A stretch of 19,010 bases of DNA from BRHc4a sp049325055. Its GTDB lineage: Bacteria > Bacillota > Desulfotomaculia > Desulfotomaculales > Desulfocucumaceae. The position numbers and the translations under genes are program-made. Shown in pieces: positions 15,209 to 19,010 of this stretch. The notes beneath the pieces were generated by a model. The model made no database searches and was not told the origin of the DNA. It saw only the letters and a program-made list of their open reading frames with translations. Numbering within the stretch: the first letter of the stretch is position 1; each line of letters opens with the position of its first letter. The stretch covers positions 1 to 19,010 of the forward strand of contig JBMOPB010000135.1 of NCBI GenBank assembly GCA_049325055.1, in the 5' to 3' direction.

Positions 15209-15960
15209 GACTGAACCTCCTTCTTAAGGATCGAGAGTTCCTGAAGCTCCTGCCTGCTGTGGACGGTGAGGTAGTTCACGACCAGTACCGTTAGCAGGCC
15301 CTCACTAATCGCCAGAGGTATCTGTGTTATGGCAAAAATCCCGGCGAATTTAACAAAGGAAGCTGTAAAGCCTCCGGTCCCGGCCGGAAAAGCCAAAGCC
15401 AGCTGTACCGAAGTAGTCATATAGGTCAGCATGTCTCCCAGCGCCGCCGCCAGAAATACGCACAGCCAGAGAGGCGCACCAGTTTTTTGCAAAACCTTGT
15501 AGACCCAGTAAGCCGCAAAGGGACCAACCACGGCCATGGAAAAGGTATTTGCCCCGAGGGTGGTTAGACCCCCGTGGGCCAGGAGGATGGATTGAAAGAT
15601 TAGCACAATGCACCCTAAAACGCTCATGACCGTAGGCCCGAACATTATGGCTCCCAGCCCCACACCGGTGGGGTGGGAGCAGCTCCCTGTAACGGAAGGG
15701 ATCTTAAGCGCTGAAAGGACGAATGCGAAAGCTCCCACCAGCCCCAGAAGCATCTTCAGGCCGGGGTTTTCGTTTACCATCCTTTGAATTGACCGGATTC
15801 CAACAATTAAAAACGGTAATGTTACAGCCGTCCAGAACCCCGACCACTTGATGGGAAGAAAGCCTTCCATGATGTGCATGGCATAGGCGCTTTGAGGAAA
15901 CACCAGGAAAACAAACAATATGTATACAGAAATTAGAACGGCATACCTTCCAACAGACAC
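15205..15960 (-). CDS. cbiM: Cobalt transport protein CbiM (S component)
   Basis: This is the substrate-binding membrane subunit of cobalt uptake, 251 aa from the GTG at 15960, chosen for the AGGGGAGGG ribosome-binding site ~6 nt upstream. A signal peptide (~5-27) ends in YA just before MHIMEGFLP. In CbiM the mature N terminus Met-His coordinates cobalt, so cleavage here would expose it. The core TGSCSHPTGVGLGAIMFGP carries the second conserved His region. Several hydrophobic segments follow. The gene is controlled by its own B12 riboswitch and a long leader. An in-frame extension to 16059 exists but has a poorly spaced ribosome-binding site. Cobalt specificity fits the B12 riboswitch; nickel (NikM) is the less likely alternative. 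Confidence 0.95.
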   Translation of the reverse strand: MSVGRYAVLISVYILFVFLVFPQSAYAMHIMEGFLPIKWSGFWTAVTLPFLIVGIRSIQRMVNENPGLKMLLGLVGAFAFVLSALKIPSVTGSCSHPTGVGLGAIMFGPTVMSVLGCIVLIFQSILLAHGGLTTLGANTFSMAVVGPFAAYWVYKVLQKTGAPLWLCVFLAAALGDMLTYMTTSVQLALAFPAGTGGFTASFVKFAGIFAITQIPLAISEGLLTVLVVNYLTVHSRQELQELSILKKEVQS

Positions 15961-16354
15961 AAAAAACCCTCCCCTTTCTAATGAAATGAACACTATCTTT
16001 AGAGACCCCCGTTCTTTTAGCCAGGGTAAGCAGTCCAAAAGAAAAACGGCCTTATCCAACCACCTCCTCGACTACAATGGAGGTGCATCAGAATAGGCCG
16101 GCCAAGTGCTTCCGGATCATCACGAACCCAAGTGTACTTCCGGTTTTGGGTTCATTCTCCGCACAGTTGGATCAGATCACCACGCACCAAATCCGTTTAC
16201 GCTTTATCTCTCAAGATAAAGCACCTAATCAGTTATTGGTGTAAACTATTAAACCCCCTGCACTTGTGTATGCAGAGGGTTATATCCTGGCTGTACCAGA
16301 TCCCGGCAACCGGACAAATCACCCCCCCATCCTTCGTGGGTTCATACGGCAATC
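15961..16354 (-). promoter_or_regulatory. long structured leader between riboswitch and cbiM
   Basis: About 394 nt separate the aptamer from the cbiM start, and I see no gene. On the minus strand there are four hairpins. One is 16252-16281: 10 of 11 pairs, 8-nt loop, with weak following T's. One is 16201-16222: GCTTTATC/GATAAAGC. One is 16124-16153: GAACCCAA/TTGGGTTC. One is 16061-16085: CACCTCC/GGAGGTG. The last sequesters a Shine-Dalgarno-like GGAGGTG. The first could be a weak terminator. Confidence 0.6.
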
Positions 16355-16528
16355 ACAGAACAAGCAGGTCTCCTGGCTTAAGATCATAGCCTCTCCTGCG
16401 CCTTCCCGGTCTGTAACTCCAGTGGCATGGTGCAGGAGCACTCCCTTTCACAGTGGCGGGACCGCACCGGATTTTCACCGGCTTCCCTTTTCAATTCTAC
16501 CTTTTGGATAGAATCACTTGCCCTGTAT
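16355..16528 (-). ncRNA. cobalamin riboswitch upstream of cbiMN
   Basis: On the minus strand it shows the B12 box AAGCCAGGAGACCTGC (plus-strand 16364-16380), the core GCGGTCCCGCCACTGTG, the CCGGTGAAAATCCGG hairpin and a closing helix of CAAG/CTTG type. It is closely related in its core to the cbiZ riboswitch, but has different peripheral stems and lacks an equally clear terminator. It should repress cobalt uptake when B12 is plentiful. Confidence 0.95.
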
Positions 16529-16543
16529 TTTTAAGTTTTTCTT

Positions 16544-16573
16544 ATTTTACCAAGCAAGCTTATCATTTGTCAA
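16544..16573 (-). promoter_or_regulatory. sigma-A-type promoter for the cbiMN riboswitch
   Basis: The minus strand reads TTGACA (16568-16573), an 18-nt spacer, then TAAAAT (16544-16549). Transcription would begin near 16537, a few bases before the aptamer. Confidence 0.75.
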
Positions 16574-16621
16574 TTATTTGTATAGATTAAGGAATTCCCT
16601 TTGTCTCTATCTGACCTACAC

Positions 16622-16670
16622 AAAAAACAAAGCCCGTAAACCCTTTCATTTTTAAGGCTTACAGGCTTTT
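16622..16670 (-). terminator. intrinsic terminator after tRNA-Pro
   Basis: On the minus strand a long near-perfect stem (16654-16670 with 16629-16646, loop around AAAAATGA) is followed by a run of T's interrupted by one G. It lies just downstream of the tRNA gene. Confidence 0.85.
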
Positions 16671-16673
16671 CTG

Positions 16674-16751
16674 TGGTCGGGATGACACGATTTGAACGTG
16701 CGACCTCACGGTCCCGAACCGTGCGCTCTAGCCAAACTGAGCTACATCCCG
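16674..16751 (-). tRNA. tRNA-Pro (anticodon CGG)
   Basis: The minus-strand sequence folds as a cloverleaf: acceptor CGGGATG/CATCCCG, D-arm GCTCAG..GAGC, anticodon stem CACGG/CCGTG around TTCGGGA (anticodon CGG), and T-loop TTCAAAT with stems GCACG/CGTGT. Discriminator A and an encoded CCA end it. It is flanked by its own promoter and terminator. Confidence 0.96.
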
Positions 16752-16776
16752 GCAACCTCTTAAATTGACAAATACA

Positions 16777-16805
16777 ATTATGCATCAAACGCCGTTGAAA
16801 GTCAA
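16777..16805 (-). promoter_or_regulatory. promoter of tRNA-Pro
   Basis: The minus strand carries TTGACT (16800-16805), a 17-nt spacer and CATAAT (16777-16782), about 25 nt upstream of the tRNA. Confidence 0.7.
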
Positions 16806-16837
16806 GTGCATAAATTATCCGAAAAACCTGACCGGCA

Positions 16838-17317
16838 TTAACTTATGGCAGCTATAAACCAGATGATCATGCCGGCTTCAACCACAAGCTTAAACGCCAT
16901 CCCCCCTATCATTCCTATAATGCTTCCCACCCCCGTCCTGACGGCATAGGCAAAAGGTTTTTTGACAACAAGTTCACCGGCCACGGCGCCGATAAAAGGT
17001 CCGAATATTATGCCCAGCGGCCCCATGACAAGTATTCCCAGAAGGACTCCCAGAATGCTCCCCGCCACCGCCGCCCGTGACCCGCCGTACCGCCTCACGC
17101 CCCAGGCGTTGGCCGCATAGTCAATGAAGAAAACCAGGCCAACGGCCAGGGCCTGCCCGATGAAAAACCATAGAGACAGGCTTTTAAAGCCGGTAAAAAG
17201 TCCATAAATCAGCATACCCAGCCAGATAAGAGGCGCTCCCGGCAAAGCGGGCAAAATGGTGCCCGCCAGACCGGCGGCAAAAAACAGAAAAGCCAATATC
17301 AACCCAAGGATTGCCAT
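16838..17317 (-). CDS. DUF456 family membrane protein
   Basis: This 159-aa integral membrane protein of unknown function belongs to the DUF456 family. It has an N-terminal hydrophobic hairpin with the typical GLAGTILPALPGAPLIWLG motif, a central 'FIDYAANAWGVRRYGGSRAA' type region (~65-85), then Gly-rich helices with GILVMGPLGIIFGPFIGAV. I chose the ATG at 17317 because GGGAGGG lies ~7 nt upstream. The longer frame adds a polar stretch without its own ribosome-binding site. It is transcribed away from the divergent Fur-controlled DUF2325 gene and has no obvious link to either metal system. Confidence 0.85.
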   Translation of the reverse strand: MAILGLILAFLFFAAGLAGTILPALPGAPLIWLGMLIYGLFTGFKSLSLWFFIGQALAVGLVFFIDYAANAWGVRRYGGSRAAVAGSILGVLLGILVMGPLGIIFGPFIGAVAGELVVKKPFAYAVRTGVGSIIGMIGGMAFKLVVEAGMIIWFIAAIS

Positions 17318-17428
17318 ATAACTTCCCTCCCGGGCGCCATCTGATTTTATATTATTCATTCTTCGACAGCTTATTCAACATATCCTCCAGATAGGACCAA
17401 TGTTGTTTAAACGTTGGAATGCTATGTC

Positions 17429-17457
17429 TTGACATTAATGCAAGGGAACAGTACAAT
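17429..17457 (+). promoter_or_regulatory. sigma-A promoter of the DUF2325 gene
   Basis: TTGACA (17429-17434), a 17-nt spacer and TACAAT (17452-17457) form a near-consensus promoter. A Fur-like box starts three bases after the -10, where bound repressor would block initiation. Confidence 0.85.
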
Positions 17458-17460
17458 ATT

Positions 17461-17479
17461 GATAACGATTATCATTATC
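17461..17479. promoter_or_regulatory. Fur box upstream of the DUF2325 gene
   Basis: GATAACGATTATCATTATC matches the classical 19-bp Fur consensus at about 17 of 19 positions. It lies just downstream of the -10 box, so iron-dependent repression is expected. Confidence 0.85.
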
Positions 17480-17496
17480 ATTTGCGAGGTATCAAT

Positions 17497-17799
17497 ATGT
17501 CAATATTCGTAGTTGGAGCAGACCATTTAGGCGAAATTGAAGTCAACCTTAAAAATCTGGGATGCCGCTGTCTTACCCACTTAAAAGGCCGCAAGAACAT
17601 TCACAGGCGCAACCTTCACATACCGGAAGGAACCGACCTTGTTCTGGTTTTAACCGATTACGTTGACCACAATATTGCCCGTTCCATCAAAGACAGCGCC
17701 AAAAGCAAATGCATTCCCGTTATTTTCTCAAGAAGATCCTGGGCCTGTCTTTCTCAAAAAATCAACTGCCTACGAGAAGGTCTTCCATGCAAAGCATAA
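17497..17799 (+). CDS. DUF2325 family protein, Fur-controlled
   Basis: This 100-aa cytoplasmic protein resembles the DUF2325 family: it starts MSIFVVGADHLGEIEVNLK, then has LVLVLTDYVDHNIARSIKDSAK and a C-terminal segment ending in several cysteines. The fold is expected to be Rossmann-like; its biochemical function is not known to me. I chose the ATG at 17497 because GAGG lies ~7 nt before it and the Fur box would otherwise be inside the gene. Five cysteines (GCRC near residue 23, and three or more after residue 67) could bind a metal. Its own strong promoter and Fur box, directly ahead of feoAB, point to a role in iron starvation or ferrous iron handling. Confidence 0.75.
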   Translation: MSIFVVGADHLGEIEVNLKNLGCRCLTHLKGRKNIHRRNLHIPEGTDLVLVLTDYVDHNIARSIKDSAKSKCIPVIFSRRSWACLSQKINCLREGLPCKA

Positions 17800-17804
17800 T
17801 ATTG

Positions 17805-17833
17805 TTGACAACTTCTTTGCCATATTATAGGAT
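17805..17833 (+). promoter_or_regulatory. predicted promoter of feoAB
   Basis: TTGACA (17805-17810), a 17-nt spacer and TAGGAT (17828-17833). The -35 is perfect and the -10 moderate. Two Fur-like sites follow. Confidence 0.6.
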
Positions 17834-17852
17834 GATAATGAGAATACATCTC
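17834..17852. promoter_or_regulatory. partial Fur-like site at the feoAB start region
   Basis: GATAATGAGAATACATCTC keeps a strong left half (GATAATGA) and a weak right half. It abuts the predicted -10 of feoAB and could be a secondary Fur site. Confidence 0.45.
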
Positions 17853-17874
17853 ACTATTTTAATCGGCATCTACT

Positions 17875-17893
17875 GATAATAATTATCATTATC
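17875..17893. promoter_or_regulatory. Fur box upstream of feoA
   Basis: GATAATAATTATCATTATC matches the 19-bp Fur consensus at about 17 positions. It lies 30 bp before the feoA start codon, consistent with iron repression of feoAB. Confidence 0.85.
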
Positions 17894-17923
17894 ACATAAT
17901 TATTATTAATGGGGGTGAATAGA

Positions 17924-18142
17924 ATGACACTGGATACTGTGAAAAGAGGACAGAGTTTTAAGATCATGTCCATACCAGATAACGTGGTAAGGGCTCAGGC
18001 AATCCGTTTTGGCATCACCGAGGGCGAGGTTGTCAGTTGTGAAGAGGTGGTTCCGGCGGGTCCCGTCGTGATTCGCAAAAACAAGCAACTGCTGGCCCTG
18101 GGAAGAAAACTGGCAATGAAAATAGGAGTATCGCTTACATAA
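17924..18142 (+). CDS. feoA: Ferrous iron transport protein A
   Basis: This 72-aa cytoplasmic SH3-like protein is a partner of the FeoB iron permease. It begins MTLDTVKRGQSFKIMSIPDN and continues with FGITEGEVVSCEEVVPAGPV and a final 'LGRKLAMKIGV' helix region, which matches the family length and pattern. I chose the ATG at 17924 because GGGGGTGA lies 6 nt before it. The in-frame ATG at 17909 has no site of its own. A Fur box precedes it and feoB follows 15 bp after its stop, so the two form an iron-repressed operon. Confidence 0.92.
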   Translation: MTLDTVKRGQSFKIMSIPDNVVRAQAIRFGITEGEVVSCEEVVPAGPVVIRKNKQLLALGRKLAMKIGVSLT

Positions 18143-18157
18143 GGAGGTGATTGTCCA

Positions 18158-19010
18158 GTGGCACACTGTCACGGATGCGTGGGCATAAAGAACATACCCG
18201 AAGATGCAAAAAAAATAGTGCTGGCAGGGAATCCAAACACCGGCAAGTCGGTCTTTTTCAACTATTTCACAGGAATGTACGTGGATGTCTCCAACTATCC
18301 CGGCACAACGCTGGAAATATCCCACGGCCTTTACGGATCGGACGTGATTATAGACACGCCGGGGGTTTACGGCATATCCTCTTTTAATGACGAGGAACGG
18401 ATCGCCAGGGATATAATTCTGTCCGCGGACATGGTGATAAACATAGTGGACGCTGTTCACCTGGAAAGGGACCTTTTTCTGACACAACAGATCATAGACA
18501 CCGGGATTCCTGTTATAGTTGCCCTTAACATGGTGGATGAAGCCGAAAAGCACGGCCTTACCATAGATGTCGACCTGTTGAGCGATTTACTGGGAGTCCC
18601 CGTGGTACCTACGGTGGCGGTGCAAAAAAAGGGGCTTGGTGAATTAAAGGCGAGGCTTTCCTCCGCCAGAACCGGACGTATGACTTTAGGGCTTGACACG
18701 TTGATGGACCGGCTGGTCAACCGGGTGGGAAGCCGGGGTGAGGCGCTGCTGGTGCTGGAGGGCGACCAGGTGGTGGCCGACCGCCACGGTCTGAAACCTG
18801 AAAACCACCGTGAGAAAATATACCTCAAAAGAAGAGAACAGGTTAACGATATAGTAAAGCACGTTTTAAGGGAAACCTCCGGCAGGGCATCCTTCGGAAA
18901 CCTGCTGGGGCGCCTGATGATAAAGCCGGCGACCGGGCTTCCAATACTGGCGCTGGCGCTATACGCCATGTACCAGGTGATCGGCGTGTTTATCGCCGGC
19001 ACAGTGGTGG
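18158..19010 (+). CDS. feoB: Ferrous iron transport protein B (5' part, runs off the window)
   Basis: This is the N-terminal ~284 residues of the Fe2+ permease FeoB; the reading frame is open to the window edge. It starts at a GTG 7 nt after a perfect AAGGAGGTGA ribosome-binding site. A short Cys/His head (CHGC, residues 4-7) precedes the G domain: G1 GNPNTGKS (24-31), G2 PGTT (48-51), G3 DTPG (66-69) and G4 NMVD (124-127). A helical regulatory region follows, and the first membrane segment begins near residue 265. It imports ferrous iron with FeoA, which lies immediately upstream under Fur control. The rest of the membrane domain is outside the window, so integrity cannot be judged. Confidence 0.95.
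   Translation, partial: MAHCHGCVGIKNIPEDAKKIVLAGNPNTGKSVFFNYFTGMYVDVSNYPGTTLEISHGLYGSDVIIDTPGVYGISSFNDEERIARDIILSADMVINIVDAVHLERDLFLTQQIIDTGIPVIVALNMVDEAEKHGLTIDVDLLSDLLGVPVVPTVAVQKKGLGELKARLSSARTGRMTLGLDTLMDRLVNRVGSRGEALLVLEGDQVVADRHGLKPENHREKIYLKRREQVNDIVKHVLRETSGRASFGNLLGRLMIKPATGLPILALALYAMYQVIGVFIAGTVV

Noticed and set aside
15961..16059. N-terminal extension of CbiM starting at 16059
   Set aside because: The TTG there has a Shine-Dalgarno-like sequence only one base away and buried in a hairpin. The GTG at 15960 has a well-spaced AGGGGAGGG and gives a normal signal peptide.
17906..18553. Minus-strand open frame of 215 codons over feoA-feoB
   Set aside because: feoA and the G1-G4 motifs of feoB are unmistakable on the plus strand. 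The antisense frame shows no motif and no ribosome-binding site.
1..19010. CRISPR array, insertion sequence, phage genes or attachment site next to tRNA-Pro
   Set aside because: I saw no spaced direct-repeat array, transposase, integrase, or duplication of the tRNA 3' end in the window.

Overview
The window looks like a low-to-mid GC, endospore-forming anaerobic Firmicute, probably of the Desulfotomaculum/Pelotomaculum (Peptococcales) type. This is inferred from a CwlD-like spore-cortex amidase, a GerMN domain, S-layer homology (SLH) domains, Gram-positive Shine-Dalgarno sequences, frequent TTG/GTG starts and Fur-controlled feoAB. No single marker fixes the genus.

Layout. (1) 1-2847: the 3' remnant of a DUF421/YetF-like gene, a CwlD-type amidase on the minus strand, and a divergent three-domain protein (amidase, GerMN, divergent polysaccharide deacetylase). 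(2) 2848-3100: non-coding, with one imperfect direct repeat. (3) 3101-14850, minus strand, read from high to low coordinates: a cobalamin riboswitch with an intrinsic terminator, then cbiZ, a 1475-residue SLH surface protein, an ECF S component, a membrane-anchored DUF4430 protein, a secreted toroid (prenyltransferase-like repeat) protein, EcfT, a fused double EcfA ATPase and a second ECF S component. (4) 14903-16573, minus strand: a second cobalamin riboswitch with its own promoter, an unusually long structured leader, then cbiM and cbiN. No cbiQ or cbiO follows. (5) 16622-17317, minus strand: tRNA-Pro(CGG) with promoter and terminator, and a DUF456 membrane protein. (6) 17429-19010, plus strand: a Fur-controlled DUF2325 gene, then a Fur-controlled feoA-feoB pair. 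feoB runs off the end of the window.

The central observation is that one B12 riboswitch appears to govern an approximately 11.5-kb operon. It encodes what looks like a full surface-to-cytoplasm corrinoid capture and salvage route. The alpha/alpha-toroid repeats and the DUF4430 domain resemble the two domains of animal transcobalamin and intrinsic factor. They occur here twice: fused in one SLH-anchored S-layer protein, and split over two adjacent genes. Next to them lie two related ECF S components, EcfT and EcfAA (membrane uptake), and CbiZ (remodelling of cobinamide-type corrinoids inside the cell). The assignment to B12 rests on the riboswitch, cbiZ and domain resemblance. Ligand binding itself is inferred.

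The neighbouring cbiMN pair has its own B12 riboswitch and supplies cobalt-uptake S components, but without a local T or A component. It may borrow the ECF module next door or use one elsewhere in the genome.
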